Counted from the first letter of the stretch, positions 33,957 through 42,704 are shown. The stretch is 64,000 nucleotides of DNA from Verrucomicrobiota bacterium (GCA_003218375.1 QHNH01000012.1:166918-230917); one strand, 5' to 3'. Made by a program: numbers and translations. The notes: generated by a model from the letters alone, not told the origin.

Positions 33957-36749
33957 TCAGGGAATAAAGGCCGGGACAATTTGAAGAGTGAGGGTCTTCC
34001 CGGCTGACAGGCCGTCGCGGCAAAACGGGAACACGTCGGGCGGATCAACGTTGTTTGGATCGGGAAACGAGATCGTGAACGATCGGGCGAATACGCTACC
34101 GCTGAACCCAAGTTCCTGAACTTGCCTGGAAGGCAAGATGCCGGGAGCACCGGCGAAGAATCCGATGCTGCTTACGCAATCATCGGCATCCAACGCGGTG
34201 GCGAAAATTGGGGCCGCGGGAGAAACCCGTAACTCGATGTCGTTCAGATCGGCGAAATCAAGTTGACCCCGCGCTGAGACGTCGAGAGACGGAGTAATTC
34301 CATCGAAGATAGGACCGGCGGCTTCCCTGAGATGGACAAAATCAATCGTCGCATTCCGTCCTTTGAAAGTGACGCCAGCCGAGACCGTTAAGCCACGCAA
34401 TAATTGTCCGTCGACGAGATTTACACTTCCGCTGATGAGTGGATGCTGAACGGAATCGGCGATGTTGATGTTGCCACTCAGGATTCCGCGTGTGAAAACT
34501 CCGCGGGAAAGATAGGTCGGCAGTTTCGCGAGAAAGATCGCCGGGAAATTCAACGTCGCTGACAACGGGCCATCGGAGGAAAGGGCGTATTCGGCGTCGC
34601 GCTTTTCCAATTTGAGCGGCAGCGTGCCTTCGATTCGCACCGGATCAGACCCGCGCGCGATCGCGTTCGCCTTGAAGTTTGCCATGCCGAGCGCGAGCTG
34701 GATCTCAAGGTCGGCGGTCAAAGCCGGTGAGGCATCGAGAACGAAATCGCGGAGATGCAGCTCGGTCCTTCCCTGGAGCGACGCGGGCGTCCCCGAAAAT
34801 TGGATTCGGCCGGTCGCGCTACCAGACATGTCCGGCTTGGTTTTCACCGCGGCGGCGAACTCTGCGAGATCTAGGCCGTCGAGCGACAAATCAGCGTCGA
34901 AGAACGGGTCCGCGCTGAGTGCCGAAAGGCAGCGAGCGCCGCCGCGCAATTTCGCAACCGACAACGGCAGATAAACATTCCCCTCGAGCCGCGGTCGCCC
35001 ATTTAAGATCAGCCGCACGTCCTGCGTCTGGAAATAATCTTTCGCGACGGTGACGAACGCGGTGAAGTCGGCCCGTTGATTCCACAGATGAAATTCCCGG
35101 AAGAAAATGTTGTCGGGCGAATAGTCTGCTGCGAGTTCGGCCTCGAACGGAACGAGCGCGTCTTGCGCGACGCGAAGATTGCGGCCGCGCGCGTGCCAGG
35201 TCCCGGAGTCGTTTCCATTCGCGCCGCGGCCTTTCCATTCCACGGCGAGCGAGCCGGCAACGGGCAGGAAGCGTGACGGAACAAAGCCGGCATAGTTCGC
35301 AAGGTCAGCGACTGAAGTCTGGGCCGTTGCGTCATACGGATGGTCGCCGCTGAGCGCGATGTTTCCTTCCGCGCGAAAGAAATCGTCATTCTGCCGAAGC
35401 TCCAGCTGCGTGATGGTCACGCGCGATTCTTCGAGGCCGAGCTTCATTTCGAGTGACTCGATCGGCGAGCGGAACACGACGAGCGACTGGCCCGAAACGG
35501 AAAGCTGGCCGCCGAGTTTTCCTTCGCGCGCGCTCACGTTGCCGTTCGCCGCGAGTTTGCCCGCGAAATCCGACGGGCTCCAACCAAAGAGTCGCGCGAA
35601 ATCGCCCAGGTCATTGATCGACGCCGAAATGTCGCCGCGGAACGCCGGCTTCATCCAGTCAGCTAACTGTTCCGGCCAGGCGAAATCGCCGCTCAAGGTG
35701 AGCTGGTTGTTTCGCTGCTTGATAAAAAGCTGCTCGATCTGGATCTCGCGATTGTAGAGCGACGCGCCGATCATGACGGTGTCCGCGGTGCGATCGCGCC
35801 AGGTCAAGCCGCTGACCTCGGCCCACAACGCCGCCGTGGCGTTGCGCAGGTCGTTCAGTTCGCCGCGAAAGGTAAACTTGCTGGCATGGAGCGAACCACT
35901 GGCCCGATTGGTCCATTCGAGCGCGTCCGACATTTGCGCCAGCGAAATTCCCGAGCCGTTGCCGGCGACGTCCCAGATTCTTTTATCTCCGCGATCTTCG
36001 CTGGAGACGCGGGCACGAATCTTCCCGCCGAATGCGTCGAGGTTCACTTCCATGGTGATGCGGCTTTCACCGACCCGCGAGAGATCGATGGTGATTGTGT
36101 CGAGATCGAGACCGCGGATCAGACTAAGCGCCCCGACGGCGAGGCGGTTTTCCTGCCATGAAGTTGCGCCGCGCAGGTTGGCCAGCGTCTTCTGAAACCA
36201 GGGGGCCGCGATCGTGACCTCGCGCGCGGTGAAAACGCCGGCTTCGAGTTCCGATCCGGTGAGCGCGCCGTCACGCAAATCGAGCGTGGTGGCGCCGTTT
36301 TCGACGTGCAGGTTGACCGCCGAAAAGTTGAAGTTATCCGCCTGCAGGTTTTCGAGGACGGACCACCCGGTCGGTTTGGGAGGAGCCGGCGTCGGGTAAT
36401 TTCTGCGAATGTCCAGGGTTAGGCCCTCGATGTTCAGCGAACGAAGCGGCCGTCTCGAGCCAGTGAAAATGCCCGACAAACTGAGACCGAGTTCGAGACG
36501 CGAAGCGGCGCCCTTAATTCGGAAGGGCGCGGCCGGTCCACTCTCGATGCGCAAATTCCGCACGACTACCGGCCGAAGCAGCGGCGCCTCGATTTTTTCA
36601 AACTGAAGCTGCAATCCCTCGCGCCGCGCCACGCGCTCCGCCCAGAGGCGCAAACCGTTCGCGACGATGAGGGGCGCGAGACAAACAGCCAGTGCCGCTG
36701 CAACGAATAACCATGCCGCAATGAGAATGAGAGTTCGTTTCGAACGCAT
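33957..36749 (-). CDS. AsmA/DUF748-like large periplasmic protein
   Basis: 930 residues. One N-terminal membrane helix (LILIAAWLFVAAALAVCLAP) anchors a long beta-rich body with repeating patterns such as LRIESGPAAPFRIKGAASRL, LNIEGLTLDIRRN and LSGNINIADSVQHPLISGSV. These match the AsmA/TamB superfamily of bridge-like lipid-transport proteins lining the periplasm, but TamB-specific C-terminal motifs are not evident. Convergent with dnaE (two bases apart). Function in envelope lipid movement is inferred from the family. Confidence 0.75.
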   Translation of the reverse strand: MRSKRTLILIAAWLFVAAALAVCLAPLIVANGLRLWAERVARREGLQLQFEKIEAPLLRPVVVRNLRIESGPAAPFRIKGAASRLELGLSLSGIFTGSRRPLRSLNIEGLTLDIRRNYPTPAPPKPTGWSVLENLQADNFNFSAVNLHVENGATTLDLRDGALTGSELEAGVFTAREVTIAAPWFQKTLANLRGATSWQENRLAVGALSLIRGLDLDTITIDLSRVGESRITMEVNLDAFGGKIRARVSSEDRGDKRIWDVAGNGSGISLAQMSDALEWTNRASGSLHASKFTFRGELNDLRNATAALWAEVSGLTWRDRTADTVMIGASLYNREIQIEQLFIKQRNNQLTLSGDFAWPEQLADWMKPAFRGDISASINDLGDFARLFGWSPSDFAGKLAANGNVSAREGKLGGQLSVSGQSLVVFRSPIESLEMKLGLEESRVTITQLELRQNDDFFRAEGNIALSGDHPYDATAQTSVADLANYAGFVPSRFLPVAGSLAVEWKGRGANGNDSGTWHARGRNLRVAQDALVPFEAELAADYSPDNIFFREFHLWNQRADFTAFVTVAKDYFQTQDVRLILNGRPRLEGNVYLPLSVAKLRGGARCLSALSADPFFDADLSLDGLDLAEFAAAVKTKPDMSGSATGRIQFSGTPASLQGRTELHLRDFVLDASPALTADLEIQLALGMANFKANAIARGSDPVRIEGTLPLKLEKRDAEYALSSDGPLSATLNFPAIFLAKLPTYLSRGVFTRGILSGNINIADSVQHPLISGSVNLVDGQLLRGLTVSAGVTFKGRNATIDFVHLREAAGPIFDGITPSLDVSARGQLDFADLNDIELRVSPAAPIFATALDADDCVSSIGFFAGAPGILPSRQVQELGFSGSVFARSFTISFPDPNNVDPPDVFPFCRDGLSAGKTLTLQIVPAFIP

Positions 36750-36789
36750 CGAGTTGCAATGCTTTAGCTGGAAAATGCCGAAGCGGAAA

Positions 36790-36879
36790 GGTGGATCGAG
36801 CGCTCCGCCGCTCGATGCTTAATAAGTGCCGGCGAAGCCGGGAAATTCAAACATCGCGCGGCGGAGCGCTCGATCCACC
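36790..36879. repeat. GGTGGATCG-family inverted repeat, copy 2
   Basis: GGTGGATCGAGCGCTCCGCC on the left and GGCGGAGCGCTCGATCCACC on the right, with CATCGAGCG-like inner arms (CTCGATGC / ACATCGCGC) and a GCCGGCGAAGCCGG centre. Same family as 13476-13569. Between the AsmA-like gene and the DUF4230 gene, whose stop codon it touches. Confidence 0.85.
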
Positions 36880-37565
36880 TATTCCTTCGCGCTGGCGGTC
36901 TGGAAAACGAGATGCACCGGGCGCTCGGCGTGGATGCGATCGTTGAGCTGCGTTTGTAACGCCGTCTCCGCCTCGGCCAGGATTCCGCTTTCGGCGGCCT
37001 TTTGTCGGGCCAAGTCCGGCAGCGTCGCCAACTGGCTCTCGAGGTCCGCCGCCGAGATCCGGTTCCAAAAACCATTTTCGAACGCGAGCACGTCGACCTG
37101 CTTTTGCTCGACGCCGAGGATCGTGGCGTGCGGCAGGCTGATCGCGATCTCATCTGGCCGCAGATCGACCGCCACGTCGCGTTGCAAATCGAAGCCGGCT
37201 TTTGCGGTGAAGGTCGCATGCAGCTTCACGCGCTTGGTGCTCCCAGCCCAGGTATGCAGCAATTCATGTTCGACTTCGATCTGGCGCGAAAGGATCGCGA
37301 GCTGCGCGGTCGCGGTCGTGCGCTCGAGGTAAATGCGATTGTTGACGGTGACGCGCGGCTGGAGCTGCGCCATTTCCACCAGGGCGTCCCGGACGTCGCG
37401 GCCGACGCGTTCCAATTCCGCCGTGCCCTGGCTGGCCGTGCGTGCGGGCCAGGTTTCCAGGCGCAGGAAAACGAACGTGCAAAGAGCGGCGACGACCAGC
37501 ACGGCCAGGGTGAACGCGGCCGGCCAGGAAAACTTTCGCCGCGCTCCGGGCGCCTGTGAATTCAC
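36879..37565 (-). CDS. DUF4230 family membrane-anchored protein
   Basis: 228 residues. N-terminal helix (PAAFTLAVLVVAALCTFVFL) followed by a ~190-residue extracytoplasmic domain (LVEMAQLQPRVTVNNRIYLE ... VKLHATFTAKAGFDLQRDVA ... ISLPHATILGVEQKQVDVLA). This is the DUF4230 pattern, with the E/DTEYTARV-like segment here KLHATFTAKAGF. No known activity. Same orientation as the AsmA-like gene downstream, with the GGTGGATCG palindrome between them. Confidence 0.8.
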   Translation of the reverse strand: MNSQAPGARRKFSWPAAFTLAVLVVAALCTFVFLRLETWPARTASQGTAELERVGRDVRDALVEMAQLQPRVTVNNRIYLERTTATAQLAILSRQIEVEHELLHTWAGSTKRVKLHATFTAKAGFDLQRDVAVDLRPDEIAISLPHATILGVEQKQVDVLAFENGFWNRISAADLESQLATLPDLARQKAAESGILAEAETALQTQLNDRIHAERPVHLVFQTASAKE

Positions 37566-37739
37566 GACCTCATACCCCCAAAAAAGTACCGCCCCCCACG
37601 TCCGATGGACGTGAAGGGCGGCTGTTCCCCCCAGAACATTTTTGAATCTGCCGAGGTATTAACCGAGCTTGTGCACGGGTGCAACAAAATTTCTTAAATT
37701 CTTAAACAAATTTTTTCCCTACGTACTATCCTGCCTTTT
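37566..37739. promoter_or_regulatory. AT-rich divergent promoter region with a leader hairpin
   Basis: Lies between divergent DUF4230 and transglutaminase genes. An inverted repeat at 37589-37621 has ACGTCC/GGACGT inner and CCGCCC/GGGCGG outer arms. The stretch 37685-37720 is unusually AT-rich for the region (TTTCTTAAATTCTTAAACAA), consistent with a promoter or UP element for the plus-strand gene. Exact -35/-10 boxes cannot be fixed by eye. Confidence 0.4.
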
Positions 37740-38591
37740 ATGAAACTGGGGCTGCGCTATCAAACGACCTACCGCTACGAGGAGCCGGTCGGGTTTTCGC
37801 CCCATGATCTGCGCCTGTTCCCGCGGAGCGATCGCTTCAGCCGGGTGCGCCGGCTCGATTTCTCGACAACGCCGAAAGGGACGATCCGCTATTCGCGTGA
37901 CGTTTTCGAAAATACGGTTGCCTCCTGTTATTTCCCGGAGCGATCGAAGGAGTTGACCTTCCGGCTCGCGATCAATCTCGACCTGGACGAAAAAGATCCA
38001 TTCCATTTTATTCTCGACCCGGACGCGGTCGAACTGCCGTTCGCCTACGACGTGCGCACGCGTGATTTGCTCGCGGCCTATCGGGAAAGGCGGGCAAAGG
38101 AACAACTGGCCTTGCCTGGATGGGAAGCGCCCACGGGCAAAAAGCGGCGTGGCACGGTCGAGGCGCTGGTCGATTTGAACAAACGGCTCCATGAATGCAT
38201 CGGTTACGAGCGGCGCGAGGAAGGCGAAGCGGTCTCTCCGGCGGAGACGCTGCGGCGCGGGCGTGGCGCCTGCCGGGACGTCTCGGTGTTGCTCGTGGAA
38301 ATGCTGCGCCAGATGGGATTGGCGGCCCGCCTAACGAGTGGTTACCTGCGAGAGAGCGATTCCGAAACCAAGCGGGCCGAAGGATCCCTCCACGCCTGGA
38401 CGGAAGTTTTTCTTCCTGGCGCCGGCTGGGTGGGCCTCGACGCGACCAACGGTGTGTTCTGCAATCATAATTTCATTGGAGCCGCGGTCGGGCTGACGCC
38501 TGCCGACATCACGCCGATCAGCGGCGCCTTTTATCACGCGAAGCGCATTCCCGGCCAGATGACGAGCAAGCTGGAATTGCTCAATTTGTGA
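37740..38591 (+). CDS. Transglutaminase-like cysteine peptidase family protein
   Basis: 283 residues. N-terminal beta domain (MKLGLRYQTTYRYEEPVGFS, as in bacterial transglutaminase N-domain proteins) and a C-terminal transglutaminase-like core. The catalytic Cys is in GRGACRDVSVLLVEMLR, His in GSLHAWTEVFLPGAGW and Asp in VGLDATNG, a complete papain-like triad. No signal peptide. Often encoded with alpha-E and ATP-grasp domain proteins, absent here. Probably a peptidase or amide-bond enzyme; substrate unknown. Confidence 0.9.
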   Translation: MKLGLRYQTTYRYEEPVGFSPHDLRLFPRSDRFSRVRRLDFSTTPKGTIRYSRDVFENTVASCYFPERSKELTFRLAINLDLDEKDPFHFILDPDAVELPFAYDVRTRDLLAAYRERRAKEQLALPGWEAPTGKKRRGTVEALVDLNKRLHECIGYERREEGEAVSPAETLRRGRGACRDVSVLLVEMLRQMGLAARLTSGYLRESDSETKRAEGSLHAWTEVFLPGAGWVGLDATNGVFCNHNFIGAAVGLTPADITPISGAFYHAKRIPGQMTSKLELLNL

Positions 38592-38601
38592 AACGGAAAT
38601 G

Positions 38602-38728
38602 ACAAAGCACGAATGACGAATGACGAATGAATGACGAAATTCGAATGCGTGCGCGAGCGCGCGAATTCTTCGTCATTTGTCATTAGTCATTGATTCGTCA
38701 TTCGTCATTCGCCATTCGTCATTTTTCT
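38602..38728. repeat. Palindrome of tandem heptamers (ATGACGA)
   Basis: Left arm has ATGACGA in tandem with variants; right arm has TCGTCAT, TCGTCAT, TCGCCAT, TCGTCAT. The central part is GAATTCGCGC-like (AAATTCGAATGCGTGCGCGA ... GCGCGCGAATTC). It sits directly before recF and ends within four bases of its start codon. Confidence 0.85.
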
Positions 38729-38731
38729 CCA

Positions 38732-39784
38732 ATGCTCGCCGAACTTCAGCTCCGGAATTTCCGCTGCTTCGACGCCCTTGCGGTCGAGTTTGCTCCCGGC
38801 TTCAATTTTTTCATCGCGCAAAACGGGCAGGGGAAAACTTCGATCCTGGAAGCGGCCTGCGTTCTTCTGCGGCTGCAATCGCAGCGCAGCTCCACGCTCG
38901 CGCCGGTGGTGCGCTTCGGCGAAAAGGCGTTCGGTGTTTCGGGCCGAGTGATGGATCATCGGCTGGAGTTTCGTTACAGCGCTCTGCGGCGGAAAGTTTC
39001 GCTCGACGGGATCGAGCAACGGCCCCTCGGTGAGTACCTGCGCCTCGGGCGAGTTGTCTCTTTTGCCAATACCGACATCGAGCTGGTCCGGGGCGGCTCC
39101 GAGGCGCGGCGACGCTATCTGGATTTTCTCGGGACGCAGATCGATTCGCTTTACCGGCCGACTCTTCGCGCCTACGAACGCGCGCTGCGCTCTCGGAATG
39201 CGCTCTTGAAATCGGCGCACCCGCGTCCGCGGGAAATTGCGGCCTACGATTTACCGCTGATCGAGCATGGGACGAAACTGGGCGTGATGCGGGCGCGCCT
39301 GGTCGAACGCCTGGCGCCGCTGGCGGGAGAAGCGCATCGCCAGGTCAGCGCCTCCGCCGAAGAAAGTTTGCGGATCCGATTCGCGCCGGGAAATGGCGAA
39401 GATTTCGCCGCCGATCTCGCGAACTCTCACCCGAAGGAGTTGCGGCTTCGCCAGACCATCGTTGGACCGCACCGCGATGATATCGAGCTGGCTGTTGAAA
39501 GGAAAGACGCGCAGCAATATGCATCGGAAGGTCAGCAACGAACGGTGGCGCTTGCCCTGAAAATTGCGCAGGCGCGAATGTTCCAGCTGGAAGAAGGAAC
39601 GGCACCGTTGCTCTTGCTCGATGATATCTTCGGCGAACTGGATCCAGGCCGGCGTAATGCCTTGCTCGCGCATTTGCCTGCGGACGCACAGAAGCTGGTG
39701 ACCGCCACGACGATGCAATGGCGGGAGAACCACATCGCGGGTCCAGTCTTCGAATTGCGCGAACGACAGCTGAAGGCGTTGTAG
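38732..39784 (+). CDS. recF: DNA repair ATPase RecF
   Basis: 350 residues from the ATG at 38732 (MLAELQLRNFRCFDALAVEF); the earlier in-frame ATG at 38690 is inside the palindrome. SMC-like ABC ATPase: Walker A AQNGQGKTSILEA, signature LYSEGQQR-like YASEGQQRTVALAL, Walker B APLLLLDDIFGELDP. Loads RecA at gaps with RecO and RecR. Usually near dnaA-dnaN-gyrB, but none of these is in the window. Confidence 0.95.
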   Translation: MLAELQLRNFRCFDALAVEFAPGFNFFIAQNGQGKTSILEAACVLLRLQSQRSSTLAPVVRFGEKAFGVSGRVMDHRLEFRYSALRRKVSLDGIEQRPLGEYLRLGRVVSFANTDIELVRGGSEARRRYLDFLGTQIDSLYRPTLRAYERALRSRNALLKSAHPRPREIAAYDLPLIEHGTKLGVMRARLVERLAPLAGEAHRQVSASAEESLRIRFAPGNGEDFAADLANSHPKELRLRQTIVGPHRDDIELAVERKDAQQYASEGQQRTVALALKIAQARMFQLEEGTAPLLLLDDIFGELDPGRRNALLAHLPADAQKLVTATTMQWRENHIAGPVFELRERQLKAL

Positions 39785-39854
39785 CCGGGATCGACGATCC
39801 CGGCCACAGGCTGAAAGCGCTTGCGCCGGGGAAGACCGCGCATTCTAGTTTCGC

Positions 39855-40415
39855 ATGCGCAATCTCGGGGACGGAATGCCTCTGAGCCTGGCCGGTTCGC
39901 TGCTCGTGGCCCATCCGAACATGCTCGACCCGAATTTTCGGCGCGCGGTCCTGTTTATCTCGTCGCATGACGAGGAAGACGGCGCGCTGGGCGTGATCCT
40001 GAACCGCCCGCTCGATAAACAAGTGGCCGATCTGGTCAATGAAACGCCGCCGGCAGGACTCGGCGACATTCCCGTTTTTCTCGGCGGACCGGTAGGGAAA
40101 AACCAGCTCATGTTCGCCGCCTTCGAATGGCAAAAGGGGCAGGGCCTGAAATTGAATCACAACGTCGGCGTCGAAGAAGCGCATCACCTCGTCGACGAAG
40201 ATCCCGCGTCGGTCCGCGCCTTTGTCGGCTACGCGGGCTGGAGCGCCGGTCAGCTCGAAGAGGAGATGAAACAAAAGGCGTGGATCCTGCAGAAACCCAC
40301 TCGGTCCGCGCTGGCGCCCGCGCGTTTGCCCAAGCTTTGGTTCGAAATCATGCGCGGCCTCGGTCCCTGGTACAAAATGCTCGCCGCCGCGCCGGACGAT
40401 CCGTCACTGAATTAG
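39855..40415 (+). CDS. YqgE/AlgH family protein (UPF0301)
   Basis: 186 residues. Family landmarks: LAGSLLVAHPNMLDPNFRRA, VLFISSHDEEDGALGVILNR (the NRP motif), VFLGGPVGKNQLM, and AFVGYAGWSAGQLEEEM. AlgH/YqgE proteins are conserved cytosolic proteins with a possible regulatory role; activity unproven. A short GTAGCCGGGATCGACGATCC palindrome separates it from recF. Confidence 0.9.
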   Translation: MRNLGDGMPLSLAGSLLVAHPNMLDPNFRRAVLFISSHDEEDGALGVILNRPLDKQVADLVNETPPAGLGDIPVFLGGPVGKNQLMFAAFEWQKGQGLKLNHNVGVEEAHHLVDEDPASVRAFVGYAGWSAGQLEEEMKQKAWILQKPTRSALAPARLPKLWFEIMRGLGPWYKMLAAAPDDPSLN

Positions 40416-40420
40416 GGAAA

Positions 40421-40499
40421 GTGACATGTGACGAGTGACGAGAAAAGAGTCGTGCTCACATTTTTTAGCTTGTCACTTGTCACTCGTCACATGTCACTC
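40421..40499. repeat. Palindrome of tandem heptamers (GTGACGA)
   Basis: Left arm GTGACAT, GTGACGA, GTGACGA in tandem; right arm TGTCACT, TGTCACT, CGTCACA, TGTCACT. The two arms are separated by about 30 bp. It fills the gap between the AlgH-like gene and ald and ends eight bases before the ald start codon. Confidence 0.85.
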
Positions 40500-40507
40500 T
40501 CTTCACC

Positions 40508-41587
40508 ATGATCATCGGCGTTCCGAAAGAGATTAAATCGCAAGAGCACCGCGTGGGGCTCATTCCTTCGACCGCCGCGACGCTGACGCGCAAGGGTCAT
40601 ACCGTTCTGGTGCAGAAAAGCGCGGGTGTTGGTTCCGGTTATTCCGACGAAGACTACATCGGCGCCGGTGCGAAGATGATCGATCGCGCTGAGGACGTGT
40701 TCGCCCAGGCGGACATGATCGTGAAGGTAAAGGAGCCGTTGCCGCCCGAGTATGGTCTCCTGCGCAAGGGGCAGATCCTTTTCACTTATTTGCACCTGGC
40801 CGCGAGCAAACCGCTGACGGAAGCGCTGATGAAATCCGGGGTGACGGGTGTCGCTTACGAAACGATCCAGGTGGGCAACAAGTTGCCACTGCTCGAGCCG
40901 ATGAGCGAGATCGCGGGGCGCATGTCGGTGGTGATGGGGGCGTATTACCTTGCCAAGCACAATGGCGGCAACGGCGTCCTGCTCGGCGGCGTGCCCGGGG
41001 TGTTGCCTGGTCGCGTGGTGGTGATCGGTGGAGGAACTTCCGGCGTGAACGCGGCGCGGATGGCGTTGGGATTGAAAGCGGACGTCATCATTCTCGAAGT
41101 CGATGGCGAGCGGATGCGTTTCCTGGATTTGACGATGCCGAACGTGAAGACGCTCTATTCAAACGAGGCGAACCTGACGGAATTGATGCCGACAACCGAT
41201 TTGCTGATCGGTGCCGTGCTCGTGCCGGGGGCAAAGGCGCCGAAGCTGATCACGCGCGCCATGTTAAAGAAAATGCGGCCGGGGAGTGTCTTCGTGGACA
41301 TTGCCATCGACCAGGGCGGATGTGCAGAGACTTCGCGGGCGACGACGCATGAAGAACCGATTTACGTCGAAGAAGAGGTCACGCATTATTGCGTGGCGAA
41401 CATGCCCGGCGCCTATGCTCGCACCTCCACCCAGGCGCTGAGCAACGCCACCGCGCGTTATGTGGAATTGCTCGCGGACCTCGGCCTGGAAGGCGCCTGC
41501 AAACGGCAACCGGCTCTGACAGGCGGCATCAACACCCGCGACGGCAAGATCACCTATGCGGCGGTCGCCGAAGCGCACGGACTGTAG
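40508..41587 (+). CDS. ald: Alanine dehydrogenase
   Basis: 359 residues. NAD-dependent interconversion of alanine and pyruvate plus ammonia. MIIGVPKEIKSQEHRVGLIP opens the AlaDH/PNT N-terminal domain; catalytic-site residues fall in MIVKVKEPLPPEYGLL and FTYLHLAA; NAD binding in RVVVIGGGTSGVNAARMALG; then DIAIDQGGCAETSRATTHEE and VANMPGAYARTSTQALSNAT near the C-terminus. Complete and typical. Stands between a heptamer palindrome and the lipoprotein gene. Confidence 0.95.
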   Translation: MIIGVPKEIKSQEHRVGLIPSTAATLTRKGHTVLVQKSAGVGSGYSDEDYIGAGAKMIDRAEDVFAQADMIVKVKEPLPPEYGLLRKGQILFTYLHLAASKPLTEALMKSGVTGVAYETIQVGNKLPLLEPMSEIAGRMSVVMGAYYLAKHNGGNGVLLGGVPGVLPGRVVVIGGGTSGVNAARMALGLKADVIILEVDGERMRFLDLTMPNVKTLYSNEANLTELMPTTDLLIGAVLVPGAKAPKLITRAMLKKMRPGSVFVDIAIDQGGCAETSRATTHEEPIYVEEEVTHYCVANMPGAYARTSTQALSNATARYVELLADLGLEGACKRQPALTGGINTRDGKITYAAVAEAHGL

Positions 41588-41670
41588 TTCGATTCGCGTT
41601 TCGGCAAGTCCGAAATCTCGCCGCGGTTCGATTCAAACATTGTCCCAAGATGGGCAACCCAATTCAAACT

Positions 41671-41916
41671 ATGAAAAAATTACTCTGCATTTTAGCCGGC
41701 GCCGCACTTCTCGGAGCCTGCGAGCAAAAAACCGATGTTGTCGCTCCGGCGAATTCGCCTGCGCCTGAGAAGAAAGTCGAGAAGAACACAACAGTCGTGA
41801 ATCCGCCGGCGACCGAGAAAAAGGAAACGACAAACACGACGACGACCACGACGACTCCTCCGAGTTCGTCGACCTCAACCACGACGACCACGACGACATC
41901 AAGCCCCAGCCCGTAA
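41671..41916 (+). CDS. Small Thr-rich lipoprotein
   Basis: 81 residues from the ATG at 41671. Signal peptide MKKLLCILAGAALLGAC ends in a lipobox (LLGAC), so Cys17 is predicted to be acylated. The mature chain is low complexity: Pro/Lys/Glu then runs of Thr and Ser (TTTTTTTPPSSSTS and similar), with no structural domain. Likely a disordered, surface- or periplasm-facing tether. A strong terminator follows at 41937-41973. Repetitive codons (ACG ACG ACC) suggest slippage-prone sequence. Confidence 0.75.
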   Translation: MKKLLCILAGAALLGACEQKTDVVAPANSPAPEKKVEKNTTVVNPPATEKKETTNTTTTTTTPPSSSTSTTTTTTTSSPSP

Positions 41917-41936
41917 TCCAGGCGCTGACGAACTAC

Positions 41937-41973
41937 GAAAGGCTTCCCGCGAATCATTTGCGGGAAGCCTTTT
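41937..41973 (+). terminator. Rho-independent terminator
   Basis: Perfect ten-base-pair stem GGCTTCCCGC / GCGGGAAGCC with a GAATCATTT loop, preceded by AAA and followed by TTTT. Ends the lipoprotein transcript 21 bp after its stop codon. It also insulates the rnpA cluster and the RAYT element downstream. Confidence 0.9.
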
Positions 41974-41993
41974 GCTGTACCGGTGAGCAGCGT

Positions 41994-42082
41994 CCATGGA
42001 GACGGCCTGCCCTCAGGCCGTGGGAGAAAACCGCTGCTACATCTTCTATCTCCGGCACGAGGGCGTGCCGCCTCCAACCGGA
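41994..42082. repeat. REP copy, left of the RAYT gene
   Basis: Two hairpins in about 90 bp: GGCCTGccctCAGGCC (42004-42019) and GGCACGagggCGTGCC (42054-42069), joined by ...CTACATCTTCTATCTCC. A matching copy in the same orientation lies right of the RAYT gene at 42611-42704; the second hairpin region agrees at about 28 of 33 positions. Confidence 0.75.
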
Positions 42083-42098
42083 TCGACGGACCTCGACT

Positions 42099-42560
42099 TC
42101 ACAACATCAAATCGTGACTGGTGCCGCGATAAGGCCAATCTTCGAAGCGCTCGACTAAGCCGGCACGCACTGGATTCTGCTCCACATAATCCCACTTCTG
42201 CGAGTAGCTCTCTGTCGAGCGCAGATAATGATCGAAATAATCAGCCTGCCAGATTGGGGGCGGAAGGTTAAAAGCTTTCGCAATTCTTCTGGAGCTCACT
42301 CCCTTCCACATTTGAATCCATTTGGCCATCGGTTGGCCGTCCACTTCAGGTCGCGCGAAGAAATGAACGTGGTCGGGCATGAGGATGTAATGACCAACCC
42401 ACCAGCCGTTACGAGCTGAGTCAGTCCAAATCGATCTAAGAATTTCGTGGCATTGCGCATCGTCCAGGATCGCTTTCCTTCGATAGGTACATGCCGTGAA
42501 AAACACGATCGGGTTGTCAGAGTATGAAGAAACGTGAGCGAGATGCCGCTGGGGAGCCAC
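42099..42560 (-). CDS. REP-associated tyrosine transposase (RAYT, TnpA_REP)
   Basis: 153 residues of the Y1 HUH single-strand transposase family. The HUH motif is in LMPDHVHFFARPE; the catalytic Tyr is expected in WDYVEQNPVRAGLV, whose YxxxNPVxAGL pattern is the RAYT signature. N-terminal IVFFTACTYRRKAIL is also typical. These enzymes cleave and join REP hairpins and are thought to spread REP sequences. The gene is flanked by two REP copies in direct orientation. Its start region overlaps the upstream in-frame extension of rnpA on the other strand. Confidence 0.9.
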   Translation of the reverse strand: MAPQRHLAHVSSYSDNPIVFFTACTYRRKAILDDAQCHEILRSIWTDSARNGWWVGHYILMPDHVHFFARPEVDGQPMAKWIQMWKGVSSRRIAKAFNLPPPIWQADYFDHYLRSTESYSQKWDYVEQNPVRAGLVERFEDWPYRGTSHDLML

Positions 42561-42610
42561 ACGGCAATAATGAGCCGCCAGAGAATGGAAGCAAGGAACG
42601 TGATGCTGCG

Positions 42611-42704
42611 AATTGGAGAAGGCCTGCTCCCGCAGCCGCAGGACCGTTGAGGGAAAATGAATCCACCTCTTCCCTCTCCGGCACGAGGGCGAGCCGGCTC
42701 CAAA
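42611..42704. repeat. REP copy, right of the RAYT gene, entering rnpA
   Basis: Same two-hairpin plan as the left copy: CCTGC...GCAGG (about 42623-42642) and CCGGCacgagggcgaGCCGG (about 42678-42697), with TTCCCTCTCC before the second hairpin. The 3' end runs directly into the conserved rnpA codons (CTTCCGAAAACGAAACGG), so the REP encodes the present RnpA N-terminus. Confidence 0.75.
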
